Shown: positions 11,759 through 21,895 of the stretch, piece by piece
How positions within the stretch are numbered: the first letter of the stretch is position 1
Layout: every line of letters starts with the position of its first letter
NCBI GenBank assembly: GCA_902613995.1
Contig: CACMJG010000001.1
Span: forward strand, 83,751 to 147,750
Reading direction: 5' to 3'
Source of the DNA: an uncultured Alphaproteobacteria bacterium
GTDB lineage: Bacteria > Pseudomonadota > Alphaproteobacteria > Methylaequorales > Methylaequoraceae
Length of the DNA: 64,000 nucleotides
Translations under genes and position numbers: made by a program
The notes under the pieces: generated by a model
Told to the model about the DNA's origin: nothing
Seen by the model: the letters and a program-made list of their open reading frames with translations, nothing else
Database searches by the model: none

Positions 11759-12351
11759 TATTTTTTAACCGGTTCGGACCCTTTCCTTTTTGATTGAGGA
11801 CCTATTTTTACTTTTTTATTCATTTTGAGGTTATCAAGAAGTTTGTTCAAGCTTTCAGAATCTAAATCTTCATAATAATTCTCATTAATTTTAACTACAG
11901 GTGCATTTACACATGCTCCAAGACATTCAACACGTCCAAGAGAAAATAAACCGTCATCAGTTATTCCACCAATTTCAAGTCCAAATTTTTTTTTGCACAA
12001 ATCAACCAATGGATCAGATCCTCTTAACATACAAGGTGTAGTTGTGCAAACTTCGATATGAAACTTTCCAACCGGTGACAAATTATACATAGAGTAGAAT
12101 GTTGCTATTTCAAGTACTTTGATTTCAGGGACTTCTATTAAATTAGAAACATATTCAATTGCTTTTTTTGGTAGCCAACCATGATTTTGTGCTTGTGCTA
12201 TTGATAAGAGGGGCATTATCGAGCTCTCTTTAAAATTACTTGGATACATTTTGATTATTTTTTTTGCTTTAGCAAGGTTTTCACTACTAAAGTCGAACGC
12301 CAGTGGTTGACTTGGCTCTTCGGCAATAATCTTAAATTTACTTGTACTCAT
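11758..12351 (-). CDS. nuoE: NADH-quinone oxidoreductase subunit E
   Basis: Thioredoxin-fold [2Fe-2S] subunit (cluster N1a). The four ligands are in CTTTPC and CLGAC. At 197 residues it carries a basic tail (…[16 protein letters not shown]) beyond the core. Alphaproteobacterial NuoE proteins often have C-terminal extensions of this kind. It overlaps nuoD by 4 bases (ATGA). Confidence 0.95.
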   Translation of the reverse strand: MSTSKFKIIAEEPSQPLAFDFSSENLAKAKKIIKMYPSNFKESSIMPLLSIAQAQNHGWLPKKAIEYVSNLIEVPEIKVLEIATFYSMYNLSPVGKFHIEVCTTTPCMLRGSDPLVDLCKKKFGLEIGGITDDGLFSLGRVECLGACVNAPVVKINENYYEDLDSESLNKLLDNLKMNKKVKIGPQSKRKGSEPVKK

Positions 12352-13520
12352 CTGTCAATTTCTCCAAAAACTATATCTAGGCTTCCAATAATTGCAACAA
12401 GATCAGAAAGCATATGACCTTTTGATAAAAATTCTGTAGCTTGAAGGAAAGCAAAACCTGGAGCTCTAATTTTACATCTATACGGTTTGTTGGTTCCATC
12501 AGATATTAGATAAACACCAAACTCACCTTTTGGGGCCTCAACGCAAGTGTAGGTTTCACCTTTTGGAACATGAAAACCTTCAGTGAATAACTTAAAGTGG
12601 TTAATTAAAGATTCCATTGAAGATTTCATTTGGTTTCTTTTTGGAGGAACTATTCTTGGATCATCTGAAATCGAGGGACCGACAGGTAGTTTCTTTAAGC
12701 ATTGTTTGATAATAGCTATGGACTGTCTCATTTCTTCAACTCTTACAAGAAACCTCTCAAAACAATCACCATTGGTTCCAACTGGAATCTTAAAATCTAA
12801 TTCAGAATAACAATCATAGGGCTGATTTCTTCTTAAATCCCATTCAACACCAGAGGCTCTCAAGCATGGTCCAGAAAAACCCTTATTTAAAGCGTCTTCC
12901 TTATTTATTTTTCCAATATCAACACTTCTTTGTCTGAATATTCTGTTTGTCTCTAATAGTTTTTCCAGATCATCAATTTTTTTTGGAAATCTATCGCAAA
13001 AACTTGCTATGTCTTCGATCAGACCATCTGGTAGATCTCTGTGAACACCTCCTGGGCGAAAGTAAGCAGAATGTAGCCGTGAGCCGGAAACTCTCTCGTA
13101 AAACTCCATCATTACTTCTCTCTCTTCAAATAACCATAAGAATGGTGTCATTGCACCAACATCTAATGCAAATGTTGTTAAATTAAGAATATGATTAAGA
13201 ATTCTTGTAACTTCAGAAAACATTACTCGTATAAATTGTCCTCTCAGTGGAACGTCTATCTCTAAAAGTTTTTCAATTGCAAGAGAGTAAGCATGCTCTT
13301 GACACATTGGTGATACATAATCAAGTCTGTCAAAATATGGTAAAGCTTGAATATAAGTTTTGTTTTCTATCAATTTTTCGGTTCCTCTATGAAGAAGTCC
13401 TATGTGGGGGTCTGCTCTTTCTACGACCTCACCATCAAGCTCTAAAACTAAACGAAGAACTCCATGAGCAGCTGGATGCTGAGGTCCAAAATTAAGTGAA
13501 TAATTCTCTCTCTTAGTCAT
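12348..13520 (-). CDS. nuoD: NADH-quinone oxidoreductase subunit D
   Basis: 49-kDa subunit lining the quinone site, distantly related to [NiFe] hydrogenase large subunits. I start it at the ATG at 13520, giving [20 protein letters not shown], the standard N-terminus. A longer reading would begin inside nuoC in another frame and adds unconserved residues. The protein is 390 residues. Motifs include [27 protein letters not shown] and the conserved C-terminal DIVFGEIDR. Confidence 0.96.
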   Translation of the reverse strand: MTKRENYSLNFGPQHPAAHGVLRLVLELDGEVVERADPHIGLLHRGTEKLIENKTYIQALPYFDRLDYVSPMCQEHAYSLAIEKLLEIDVPLRGQFIRVMFSEVTRILNHILNLTTFALDVGAMTPFLWLFEEREVMMEFYERVSGSRLHSAYFRPGGVHRDLPDGLIEDIASFCDRFPKKIDDLEKLLETNRIFRQRSVDIGKINKEDALNKGFSGPCLRASGVEWDLRRNQPYDCYSELDFKIPVGTNGDCFERFLVRVEEMRQSIAIIKQCLKKLPVGPSISDDPRIVPPKRNQMKSSMESLINHFKLFTEGFHVPKGETYTCVEAPKGEFGVYLISDGTNKPYRCKIRAPGFAFLQATEFLSKGHMLSDLVAIIGSLDIVFGEIDR

Positions 13521-14136
13521 TTTTAGGACCTGATTTTTCGTCCCCAGGGAGATATTTCCCCATTCCTTCCCAAGGACTAAGGTTATCAAAATTTCTATAA
13601 TCTTGGTCTAACTTAACAGGTTCTGTAACTATTCTGCTAAGTTCATTGTCATATTTAACCTGAGTAAAACCTGTTAAAGGGAAATCCTTCCGCAAAGGGT
13701 GTCCTTGAAAATCGTAATCTGTTAATAACCTTCTTAAATCCGGGTGGTCCTTAAACCTAATACCAAATAAATCCCATATTTCTCTCTCGCACCAACCAGC
13801 ATTGGAGTAGATGTCGTTGACGGAAGGTAAAGCAGAGTCCTCAGAAATATTAACCTTTACCTTCAAACGAAAATTCTTTGAAATACTCAACAAACTGTAG
13901 ACAACCATAAATCTTAATGGTTTTTCGGGAAAGTCAACAGCTGTGATATCGATGAGACATTCCATACCTAGTGATGGGTTATCTTTAAGAAATAAGAGAA
14001 TTTTTGTTAAATCTCTGACTGAACAATTTAAATTAATTTCTCTTTTATTTATTGTTAGTTCATATTTACAAAAGATAAGAAGACTTTTGATTAATTGATA
14101 AATTTCTTTAATATATTTCTCATCCAAATTCTTCAT
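13513..14136 (-). CDS. nuoC: NADH-quinone oxidoreductase subunit C
   Basis: 30-kDa subunit of the peripheral arm (207 residues), encoded separately from NuoD, unlike the fused NuoCD of E. coli. The diagnostic block ERE(I)[18 protein letters not shown] with [10 protein letters not shown] is present. It overlaps nuoD by 8 bases and nuoB by 4 bases, so the set appears to be translated in a coupled way. Confidence 0.96.
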   Translation of the reverse strand: MKNLDEKYIKEIYQLIKSLLIFCKYELTINKREINLNCSVRDLTKILLFLKDNPSLGMECLIDITAVDFPEKPLRFMVVYSLLSISKNFRLKVKVNISEDSALPSVNDIYSNAGWCEREIWDLFGIRFKDHPDLRRLLTDYDFQGHPLRKDFPLTGFTQVKYDNELSRIVTEPVKLDQDYRNFDNLSPWEGMGKYLPGDEKSGPKND

Positions 14137-14648
14137 GCTCTTATTATCTTATTATCTCTCATTATTTTCTTTTGTAATTGGAGGATGCCGTAAAGTAAAG
14201 CTTCAGCAGTAGGAGGACATCCTGGAACATAAATATCGACAGGAACAATTTTATCGCAACCCCTAACTACAGAGTAAGAATAGTGATAATAACCCCCACC
14301 ATTTGCACAGCTACCCATTGAGATCACCCATCTTGGTTCAGGCATTTGATCATAAACTTTTCTTAAGGCTGGAGCCATTTTGTTTGTGAGTGTTCCAGCA
14401 ACAATCATAACGTCAGATTGTCTAGGGCTTGGTCTAAATACAATACCAAATCTATCAAAATCATACCTACTAGCAGCTGATTGCATCATTTCAACTGCGC
14501 AACAAGCTAGGCCAAAACTCATTGGCCATAAAGAACCGGATCTTGCCCAATTAATAAGGTCCTTAACTTTAGTAATTAAGAAACCGTTGGAACTGACTTG
14601 GTTACTCAATTCATCAAAATTATTGGCGTTTACTTTTTTTAATTCCAA
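14133..14648 (-). CDS. nuoB: NADH-quinone oxidoreductase subunit B, non-ATG start
   Basis: Carries cluster N2, the last electron carrier before quinone. The ligands are seen in [20 protein letters not shown] and [11 protein letters not shown]. No ATG exists before the conserved core. I choose the TTG at 14648, because a purine-rich run (GGAAGGGG) lies about 7 bases upstream of it. A GTG at 14669 is the alternative but has no such site. The TTG start gives 171 residues, close to the family norm. The start lies inside the end of nuoA. Confidence 0.93.
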   Translation of the reverse strand: MELKKVNANNFDELSNQVSSNGFLITKVKDLINWARSGSLWPMSFGLACCAVEMMQSAASRYDFDRFGIVFRPSPRQSDVMIVAGTLTNKMAPALRKVYDQMPEPRWVISMGSCANGGGYYHYSYSVVRGCDKIVPVDIYVPGCPPTAEALLYGILQLQKKIMRDNKIIRA

Positions 14649-14998
14649 TCTAAAGCCCCTTCCATCCACTCGTAAACAAATCCTATGGTTAAAACTAAAA
14701 GGAAAAACATCATTGATAAGAAACCGAATAATCCCAAATCTTTAAAAGCGATGGCCCAAGGAAATAGAAAAACTATCTCTAAATCGAAAATAATAAATAG
14801 AATGGCTACTAAATAAAATTTTACTTCAAAACGGCTTCTCGAATCGTCAAATGGATCAAAACCGCATTCATACGTTGAATTTTTATCAGTATAAGCGTTT
14901 TTCTCGCCAACAACTAACGATGAAAAAATTGCACCTATAGATATACCAAAGGCAAGGATTAAAAACACTAAAATAGGTAAATATTCTGTCATAATCAT
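14639..14998 (-). CDS. nuoA: NADH-quinone oxidoreductase subunit A
   Basis: First gene of the complex I operon: a three-helix membrane subunit of 119 residues. The conserved loop [20 protein letters not shown] is complete. An ATG two codons further in (14992) is an equally good start. The nuo promoter probably lies in the 43 bp before it or further upstream; I see no clear -35/-10 pair there. Confidence 0.95.
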   Translation of the reverse strand: MIMTEYLPILVFLILAFGISIGAIFSSLVVGEKNAYTDKNSTYECGFDPFDDSRSRFEVKFYLVAILFIIFDLEIVFLFPWAIAFKDLGLFGFLSMMFFLLVLTIGFVYEWMEGALDWN

Positions 14999-15041
14999 AC
15001 TTCTCTATTATATAATAACAATAATGCGTTTTCACAGTTAA

Positions 15042-16193
15042 TTATTTTAAAATTTCATTAACTCTATCAATACTATATTTGTATGTTCCATAATCATCAC
15101 TTAATGTAAGTGTTTTTTCTCTTAATGACATTATTGCATTAGACAGAAAATCACAACCTGCTTTCTTTATTTTCCCTTTATAGTGATACCATGATCCACC
15201 ATCACCTACGCGACAAAATGAATCGTTGCTTATGTGAAGATGAGTAATTAATACTATTTTGGCGTTAAATCCTAAAGATCTCATCACATTAAGGGCTAAA
15301 GGAATATTGAGTAAAGGTACTTCATAAATTTGTCCACTCCCAGAAATTACAATTGTCTCATTACTCCCTAACAAGCCTTTCTTTGATTTTGGGGCAACAA
15401 TAAAAATTTCATAATTTTGAGATTTATTAATTTTCCCACCCAATAGAGAAAAAGCAAGTAATTTAGATTCTGCCACATCAGCTATACTTACAAGTGAATT
15501 TTCGCCAAAAAATAGGTTTTTAACATCCTCTGGTAATAAAGATTCAATAATATTCTGTTGATATCCATAATCATCATATAATGATCTAATTGCTTCATCT
15601 AAAGACATTGGTGCAGGTACTAACTGGGTTCTGATAAAGTCTTGAGCAATTTGATTATCTTTATTAACAGCATTAGCATATAACCTTAAAATGTTATCAA
15701 ATGTCATTGCGTAAGCACCTATAATCTGGTCACCGTACAAGGAAAAAAACTTGCATTCTGTGGGGTGTTTTAAAAAAACTTTTGACGACCTATCTATCAA
15801 TGAAGTTAAAGGTCCTTTGCCCATTGAAGTAAAAGTTTCTATTCTAATCTTTACTGGTTTCTCATCTTTTAATTGTTCTGCATAGAATCTTATAGAGTTA
15901 GTTGTTATCTCATCTTGCGTAAGTTGGCTGCCTCCGCCTCTTACCTCACCTCCCCTTCTATCTTCAGGAATTGGATTAAACTTTTTTAATTTTACGTTTA
16001 ATAAATTTAGAAGATCTGAATGAGGTGATGTTTCGCATACGTCATCATCAGCTTTATCTGCTTTATTGTCTCCGGGAGAAGAAAAATCAATCTTATCTTC
16101 ATCTTCAGAATCAATTAATTCTTGGGAATTAATATCTACTATAGTTACTAATAAAATAAATAATAAATAGACAAGAAATTTAGTTTTTTTCAT
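15042..16193 (-). CDS. Secreted protein of unknown function
   Basis: I do not recognise this 383-residue protein. A hydrophobic signal sequence covers residues 5-22, followed by a strongly acidic segment (DSEDEDKIDF … KADKADDD) and a basic, glycine-rich patch (DRRGGEVRGGGSQ). The rest looks globular with mixed strand and helix and ends in a charged helix. It is exported, so it most likely acts in the periplasm. It sits between nuoA and the Asp/Val tRNA pair, interrupting an otherwise conserved gene order. A separate promoter from nuo is possible, but only 43 bp separate it from nuoA, so co-transcription is also possible. Confidence 0.75.
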   Translation of the reverse strand: MKKTKFLVYLLFILLVTIVDINSQELIDSEDEDKIDFSSPGDNKADKADDDVCETSPHSDLLNLLNVKLKKFNPIPEDRRGGEVRGGGSQLTQDEITTNSIRFYAEQLKDEKPVKIRIETFTSMGKGPLTSLIDRSSKVFLKHPTECKFFSLYGDQIIGAYAMTFDNILRLYANAVNKDNQIAQDFIRTQLVPAPMSLDEAIRSLYDDYGYQQNIIESLLPEDVKNLFFGENSLVSIADVAESKLLAFSLLGGKINKSQNYEIFIVAPKSKKGLLGSNETIVISGSGQIYEVPLLNIPLALNVMRSLGFNAKIVLITHLHISNDSFCRVGDGGSWYHYKGKIKKAGCDFLSNAIMSLREKTLTLSDDYGTYKYSIDRVNEILK

Positions 16194-16258
16194 TTAAACA
16201 ATTATACATTTTTAAAATACATCATTAAATAAATTTTTAAAACAGAACTGAAAATGGG

Positions 16259-16335
16259 TGGCGGGAGTGACGGGACTCGAACCCGCGGCCTCCTGCGTGA
16301 CAGGCAGGCGTTCTAACCAACTGAACTACACCCCC
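16259..16335 (-). tRNA. tRNA-Asp (GTC)
   Basis: Full cloverleaf on the minus strand. Acceptor GGGGGTG pairs with CACTCCC (one G-U), the anticodon arm is CCTGC-CTGTCAC-GCAGG, the discriminator is G and CCA is encoded. It is in tandem with tRNA-Val, 4 bp apart. Confidence 0.97.
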
Positions 16336-16339
16336 AGAC

Positions 16340-16415
16340 TGGTGGGCGGTGAGAGGATCGAACTCCCGACATCCACGGTGTAAACGTGGCGCTCTCCCAG
16401 CTGAGCTAACCGCCC
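16340..16415 (-). tRNA. tRNA-Val (TAC)
   Basis: Full cloverleaf on the minus strand. Acceptor GGGCGGT/ACCGCCC is perfectly paired, the anticodon arm is CCACG-TTTACAC-CGTGG and CCA is encoded. The Val-Asp pair upstream of nuo and downstream of hup is a conserved alphaproteobacterial arrangement. Confidence 0.97.
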
Positions 16416-16514
16416 ATAATCAGTATGTTTATAAATTATTTTGATAAAATTTAAAACAATTAATTTTTAATCATTTATTTATTATTATAATGATGAAGAA
16501 TTAAGAAACCAATC

Positions 16515-17177
16515 ATGTATAAATCTTTAAATTCACTGAATGAAAGAATAATCAGATGTGTAAAATGTGAAAGGTTAGTAAATTTCAGAGAAAGTGTGGC
16601 ACTTAAAAAAACTAAAAGATTTATAAAAGATAACTACTGGGGTAAACCTGTAATTGGATTTGGAGATCCGAATGCAAAAATTATTATAGTTGGGCTTGCT
16701 CCAGCAGCACACGGTGGAAATAGAACTGGAAGAGTTTTTACAGGTGATAAGTCAGCTGATTTTTTGTTTAAATGTCTTCATCAAGCTAAGTTATCTAATC
16801 AACCCTACTCTATACACTTAAATGACGGACTAATTCTAAAAAATGTATATATGACACCTGCATTGAAATGTGTGCCACCTCAAGATAAACCAAAGGCTGA
16901 AGAACTAAAGAAATGTTTTGATTATCTGAGCGAAGAGATTTCATTCTTAGAAAATGCGAAAGTTATATTGGCATTAGGTAAAATTGCTTTTGAAAGTTGT
17001 GTAAAACTTTTTAATCTTAAACCATCCTTATACAAGTTTGTTCACGGTGCAGAATATTCTTTAAGCAACAAACTAAAGATTATAGCTTGTTATCATCCAA
17101 GTCCAAGAAATGTGAACACTGGGAAGATTAACGCGGCTGAAATGGTTAAGATCTTAAATATCGTAAACAAGTGTTAA
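16515..17177 (+). CDS. Family 5 (UdgB-type) uracil-DNA glycosylase
   Basis: Removes uracil and other deaminated bases from DNA in base-excision repair. The family 5 motif appears as VGLAPAAHGGNRTGRVFTGD (about residues 65-84), and the second active-site motif as CYHPSPRNVNTG (about 195-206). Cysteines in CVKCERL near the N-terminus are candidate iron-sulfur ligands. It is 220 residues, normal for the family. It is the only plus-strand gene in the left 24 kb and ends in a terminator shared with hup. Confidence 0.88.
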   Translation: MYKSLNSLNERIIRCVKCERLVNFRESVALKKTKRFIKDNYWGKPVIGFGDPNAKIIIVGLAPAAHGGNRTGRVFTGDKSADFLFKCLHQAKLSNQPYSIHLNDGLILKNVYMTPALKCVPPQDKPKAEELKKCFDYLSEEISFLENAKVILALGKIAFESCVKLFNLKPSLYKFVHGAEYSLSNKLKIIACYHPSPRNVNTGKINAAEMVKILNIVNKC

Positions 17178-17207
17178 ATCACACCTCATTGATTAAGATG
17201 TGATTTT
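17176..17207. terminator. Bidirectional hairpin terminator between the uracil-DNA glycosylase gene and hup
   Basis: AAATCACA (17176-17183) pairs perfectly with TGTGATTT (17199-17206). Further pairing occurs inside (CT/AG), and A/T runs lie on both sides. Its place between two convergent stop codons fits a terminator working in both directions. Confidence 0.7.
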
Positions 17208-17211
17208 AAAT

Positions 17212-17484
17212 TTAATTGAGTGATTCTTTTAAACTTTTTCCAGGTCTAAATTTTGGAACATTGGCAGCAGGAATGTTAATGGAAGCCCCGGTCTGTGGAT
17301 TTCTTCCAGTAGTTGCTTTTCTTTTTGACACTAAAAAAGTACCAAATCCTACGAGTCTGATGTCTCCACCACCCTTGAGTTCTGAAGTTATTGTATCGAA
17401 AACAGCGTCTACTGCTTTTGCGCTGTCACTTTTATTTAAACCTGTATGGTCTGAAACTTTGTTAACTAGATCGTTTTTATTCAC
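17212..17484 (-). CDS. hup: HU family nucleoid protein
   Basis: DNA-bending histone-like protein (90 residues). The conserved GFGTFLVSKRKATTGRNPQTG arm and the C-terminal FRPGKSLKESLN are intact. Translation starts at a GTG preceded by a strong GGGGG site. It lies directly downstream of lon, the usual alphaproteobacterial order, with 88 bp between them, so it may have its own promoter. Confidence 0.95.
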   Translation of the reverse strand: MNKNDLVNKVSDHTGLNKSDSAKAVDAVFDTITSELKGGGDIRLVGFGTFLVSKRKATTGRNPQTGASINIPAANVPKFRPGKSLKESLN

Positions 17485-17572
17485 GCTAGACCCCCTTTTA
17501 AAATTTATAAAGCATCAATATTAATGCATTTCTCAATTCTATCTAAACTTTATACCTAGTCAAACACATTTT

Positions 17573-19972
17573 TCAATGTCTTAAAGTATTTTCCTTAGGG
17601 TTTAAAGATTTTTCAGGTATCTTAATCTTATCTTTTGAAGGTTTGTATGGGATAATTTTAGATGTAAATGCTTTTTTTAATATCTCATTTGCACTATCAA
17701 CAAAATGAATTTCGATGTTATTTAATATTTCTTTTTCTTCGATTTCAGCAAGGTCTTTCTTATTTTCTTTGGGAATTAAAACTTCCTTAATACCGCCTCT
17801 CACAGCAGCAAGAAGTTTTTCTTTAAGACCACCAATAGGTAGCACTCTTCCTCTAAGTGTAATTTCACCGGTCATCGCAATATTATTTTTGACAGGAACC
17901 CCAGTGAATGCTGAGATTATAGTTGTAAACATTGCAATTCCAGCTGATGGACCGTCTTTTGGAGTCGCGCCCTCAGGAACATGAACATGAATATCGTGTT
18001 TTTCAAAAAGAATGGGAGAGATTCCAAATTTTGCTGCATTGGAATGAACATAACTTTGAGCTGCTTGAACTGATTCTTTCATTACATCTCCAAGCTTTCC
18101 AGTGTAAATTGCTTTTCCTTTTCCTGGCATAATAACGGCTTCCACTTGTAATAATTCTCCTCCAACTTCTGTCCAAGCAAGTCCTGTACAAACACCAACT
18201 AAAGATTTATTTTCAATCTCACCGTATTTAAACTTTTTAACTCCTAAAAATTTATCTATGTTATTTTTTGAAACTGAAATGATCCTTTTATTTTTCATTA
18301 TGATTGTCTTTAACGCTTTTCTTATTATTTTAGATATCTCTCTCTCTAAAGACCTTACCCCAGACTCTCTAGTAAAGTATCTAATAATACTTTCAATTGC
18401 AGAATCAGAAATTTTTATTTCTTTACCTTTAACGCCATTTTCGATTAATTGCTTTGGTAATAAATATTTTGATGCAATATTCATTTTTTCGTTCTCTGTA
18501 TAGCCAGATATCCTGATTATTTCCATTCTATCTACGAGCGGTTGAGGAATATTTAAAGTATTTGCGGTGGTTACAAACATTATGTTAGAAAGGTCGAAGT
18601 CAACTTCAAGATAATGATCATTAAAGTTCTTATTCTGTTCTGGATCTAGTACTTCAAGAAGTGCTGATGCAGGATCACCGCGCCAATCAGAACCGATTTT
18701 ATCAATCTCATCTAGAAGGAATAAAGGGTTTGAATGTTTAGATTTTTTTAAACTTTGTATAATTTTTCCTGGCATTGAACCAATATATGTTCTTCTATGC
18801 CCTCTTATTTCGGATTCATCTCTTATACCTCCGAGCGACACTTTAATAAATGGTCTTCCCAATGCTTTTGCCATTGATTTGCCGAGTGAAGTTTTTCCAA
18901 CTCCCGGTGGTCCTACTAAACATAGAATTGGACCTTTAGGTTTTTTAACTCTGGATTGAACAGCCAAGTATTCTACAATTCTATCTTTAACTTTTTTAAG
19001 GCCAAAATGGTCTTTATCTAAAGTTTTTAGGGCTTTATTTAAATTTATGTCTGTTTCAATATTAGAGTTCCAAGGTAATGAAATTATCCAATCTAAGTAA
19101 TTTCTAACTACCGTCGCCTCTGCTGACATAGGACCCATGCTTTTAAGCTTTTTGATTTCTGATTTTGCTTTTTCTCTAGCTTCATCAGATAAGTTGATTT
19201 TTTTTAATTTATCCTCGATTTCTGATATTTCATCCTTAGAGTCGTTAGATTCTCCTAATTCTTTCTGTATGGCTTTCATTTGTTCGTTAAGGTAATATTC
19301 CTTTTGAGTCTTATCCATTTGTCTTTTTACACGACTTCTGATTTTCTTTTCGACTTGAAGAACGCCTATTTCGTCATCCATATATTCAATTATTTTATTT
19401 AATCTCTCTTTAATTGAGATTGTTTCGAGCAACTCTTGCTTTTCGGATAACTTGTTACCCAAATGAGCACCCATTGTGTCGGCAAGTTTATTAAGATCAG
19501 AAATTTGATTAAGAGTAACTAAAATTTCAGGAGGAACCTTCCTATTTAGCTTGACATAGTTTTCAAATTGGTTAATTGCTGTTCTTGACAAAGCGCTTAT
19601 TTCTTTATCGCTGGAATCGTTTGCAATATTGATTGGATCTAAATATGCTTCAAGAAAGTCTTTATTTTCTGAAAAATGAGATATTTTTGCTCTCTCGATT
19701 CCCTCTACTAAAACTTTGACTGTGCCATCTGGAAGCCTCAATAACTGTAATATGGTAGCTAATGTACCATGCTTATAGATATCATCTGTAAGCGGTTCAT
19801 CAGTATTAGCGTCTTTCTGAGCAACTAAAAATATTTCTTTTTCGAATTTCTCGGCGAAATCCAGAGCTTTAATAGATTTTGTTCTACCAACAAAAAGTGG
19901 TACAATCATGTTAGGAAATACAACAATGTCTCTCAACGGGAGTACACAGAAGGGTTCTTTATAATTAGTCAT
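17573..19972 (-). CDS. lon: ATP-dependent protease La (Lon)
   Basis: Cytoplasmic AAA+ protease for damaged and regulatory proteins (799 residues). It has an N-terminal substrate-binding domain, a coiled coil, Walker A GPPGVGKTS near residue 350, and a C-terminal protease domain. The Ser-Lys dyad is visible as S676 in PKDGPSAG and K717 in IGGLKEK. The ATG shares a base with the clpX stop codon, so these protease genes form one unit. Confidence 0.98.
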   Translation of the reverse strand: MTNYKEPFCVLPLRDIVVFPNMIVPLFVGRTKSIKALDFAEKFEKEIFLVAQKDANTDEPLTDDIYKHGTLATILQLLRLPDGTVKVLVEGIERAKISHFSENKDFLEAYLDPINIANDSSDKEISALSRTAINQFENYVKLNRKVPPEILVTLNQISDLNKLADTMGAHLGNKLSEKQELLETISIKERLNKIIEYMDDEIGVLQVEKKIRSRVKRQMDKTQKEYYLNEQMKAIQKELGESNDSKDEISEIEDKLKKINLSDEAREKAKSEIKKLKSMGPMSAEATVVRNYLDWIISLPWNSNIETDINLNKALKTLDKDHFGLKKVKDRIVEYLAVQSRVKKPKGPILCLVGPPGVGKTSLGKSMAKALGRPFIKVSLGGIRDESEIRGHRRTYIGSMPGKIIQSLKKSKHSNPLFLLDEIDKIGSDWRGDPASALLEVLDPEQNKNFNDHYLEVDFDLSNIMFVTTANTLNIPQPLVDRMEIIRISGYTENEKMNIASKYLLPKQLIENGVKGKEIKISDSAIESIIRYFTRESGVRSLEREISKIIRKALKTIIMKNKRIISVSKNNIDKFLGVKKFKYGEIENKSLVGVCTGLAWTEVGGELLQVEAVIMPGKGKAIYTGKLGDVMKESVQAAQSYVHSNAAKFGISPILFEKHDIHVHVPEGATPKDGPSAGIAMFTTIISAFTGVPVKNNIAMTGEITLRGRVLPIGGLKEKLLAAVRGGIKEVLIPKENKKDLAEIEEKEILNNIEIHFVDSANEILKKAFTSKIIPYKPSKDKIKIPEKSLNPKENTLRH

Positions 19973-21231
19973 TAAGCTTTTTTATTTATAATTTTGTTTG
20001 ATTTGTCGTATATGTACAGAGGTTTAGAATTGTTTTCTACCACCTCTGTGTTAACAACAATCTCGTTAACACCTTCAACGCCAGGTAAATTATACATAGT
20101 GTCTAATAATATATTTTCAAGTATTGACCTTAGACCTCTTGCACCTGTAGTTCTTTCTATTGCTTTTTTTGCAATTAAATTTAAAGCTTCATCTGTAAAT
20201 TCTAGCTTAACATTCTCAAAAGCAAATAATTTTTGATACTGTTTAATAAGCGCATTCTTGGGTTTAGTTAATATTTCAACCAAGCTTTCTTCATTTAAAT
20301 CATCCAAAGTTGCGATAACTGGTAGTCTCCCTACAAACTCTGGAATCAAACCAAACTTTAATAAATCCTCGGTTTCAAGTTTCTTGAGAATGTGTCCGAT
20401 TTCTTTTTCTGATTTGTCTTTAACTTCAGCTTCAAAACCTATGCTCGATTTATCTCCTCTGTTAGAAATAATTTTGTCTATACCGGCAAAAGCTCCACCA
20501 CATATAAATAGTATATTTGTAGTATCAACTTGTAGAAAATCTTGCTGAGGATGTTTTCTTCCACCTTGAGGTGGAACAGAAGCAACTGTGCCTTCCATAA
20601 TTTTTAATAGTGCTTGTTGGACACCTTCTCCTGATACATCTCTTGTAATTGAAGGGTTATCAGACTTTCTGCTGATTTTATCAACTTCATCGATATAAAC
20701 AATACCTCTTTGAGCTCTTTCAACATTATAGTCTGCTGCTTGAAGAAGCTTTAAAATTATATTCTCAACATCTTCCCCAACGTAACCAGCTTCAGTAAGA
20801 GTTGTAGCATCAGCCATTGTAAAAGGTACATCAATAATCCTTGCAAGTGTTTGAGCTACAAGTGTTTTCCCTGACCCTGTAGGGCCAACTAAAAGAATAT
20901 TAGATTTTGAAAGCTCAACATCAGAATTTATTGTTGCATTTTCAATTCTTTTGTAATGATTATGAACTGCAACCGAAAGAATTTTTTTTGCGTCTTCTTG
21001 ACCAACAACATAATCATTGAGCAAATTGTAGAGTTCTTTAGGTGTCTCAACATTTCCTGTTTTTGGAGATGGAACAACCTTATTTTCTTCCCTTATTATG
21101 TCCATACACAATTCAACGCATTCGTCGCAAATAAAAACAGTTGGACCAGCGATTAGTTTTCTAACTTCATGCTGGCTTTTACCGCAGAAACTGCAAAAAA
21201 GTGTATTTTTGTTATTTTTTGAATCAACCAT
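19972..21231 (-). CDS. clpX: ATP-dependent Clp protease ATP-binding subunit ClpX
   Basis: AAA+ unfoldase partner of ClpP (419 residues). The N-terminal zinc-binding domain has C13, C16, C35 and C38. Walker A is GPTGSGKT and the substrate pore loop GYVGED follows. Length is normal. It sits between clpP (61 bp gap) and lon (1-base overlap). Confidence 0.98.
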   Translation of the reverse strand: MVDSKNNKNTLFCSFCGKSQHEVRKLIAGPTVFICDECVELCMDIIREENKVVPSPKTGNVETPKELYNLLNDYVVGQEDAKKILSVAVHNHYKRIENATINSDVELSKSNILLVGPTGSGKTLVAQTLARIIDVPFTMADATTLTEAGYVGEDVENIILKLLQAADYNVERAQRGIVYIDEVDKISRKSDNPSITRDVSGEGVQQALLKIMEGTVASVPPQGGRKHPQQDFLQVDTTNILFICGGAFAGIDKIISNRGDKSSIGFEAEVKDKSEKEIGHILKKLETEDLLKFGLIPEFVGRLPVIATLDDLNEESLVEILTKPKNALIKQYQKLFAFENVKLEFTDEALNLIAKKAIERTTGARGLRSILENILLDTMYNLPGVEGVNEIVVNTEVVENNSKPLYIYDKSNKIINKKA

Positions 21232-21292
21232 TAATTATTCTATAATTATAAAATATTTTAAATACTGCAACCTTTATTCCAAAATTAAATTT

Positions 21293-21895
21293 TTATTTTT
21301 TTTTTAAATCTGGTCTCTCTGACACAACTTTATCGACAATTCCAAACTTTTTGGCATCATCTGCATTCATAAAATTGTCTCTATCCATCATCTTCTCGAT
21401 TGTTCCAATTGACTGACCAGTGTGAACTTCGTAGATTTTGTTTAAACTTTTCTTTAAATTAATAATTTCTTTTGCATGAATTTCAATATCTGAAGCTTGT
21501 CCCTGAACTCCACCAGAGGGTTGATGTGTCATAATTCTGGAATGAGGTAGGCAATATCTCTTTCCTTTAGTACCAGCAGTTAACAAAAGAGATCCCATGC
21601 TTGCCGCTTGTCCTATACAAAGAGTTGAAACATCAGGTCTTATATATTGCATAGTGTCGTATATTGCTAACCCTGAAGATACAACTCCACCTGGAGAATT
21701 GATATATAGGAATATATCTTTCTTGGGATCTTCAGACTCTAGAAAAAGAAATTGTGCGCAAATAACACTAGAAACAGCATCATGAACTTCGCCTGTTAGA
21801 AAAATTATTCTTTCTTTTAATAGTCTTGAGAAAATATCATATGACCTCTCCCCCCTATTAGTTTGCTCTACAACCATTGGAATTAATGAACTCAT
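21293..21895 (-). CDS. clpP: ATP-dependent Clp protease proteolytic subunit ClpP
   Basis: Serine protease barrel subunit (200 residues). The catalytic triad is S99 (GQAASMGS), H124 (RIMTHQP) and D173 (DRDNF). Its start overlaps the tig stop by one base (TAATG). The tig-clpP-clpX-lon order is conserved in many bacteria. Confidence 0.98.
   Translation of the reverse strand: MSSLIPMVVEQTNRGERSYDIFSRLLKERIIFLTGEVHDAVSSVICAQFLFLESEDPKKDIFLYINSPGGVVSSGLAIYDTMQYIRPDVSTLCIGQAASMGSLLLTAGTKGKRYCLPHSRIMTHQPSGGVQGQASDIEIHAKEIINLKKSLNKIYEVHTGQSIGTIEKMMDRDNFMNADDAKKFGIVDKVVSERPDLKKK

Noticed and set aside
14380..14745. 121-residue plus-strand ORF
   Set aside because: Shadow of nuoB and nuoA on the opposite strand; both of those have clear family motifs.
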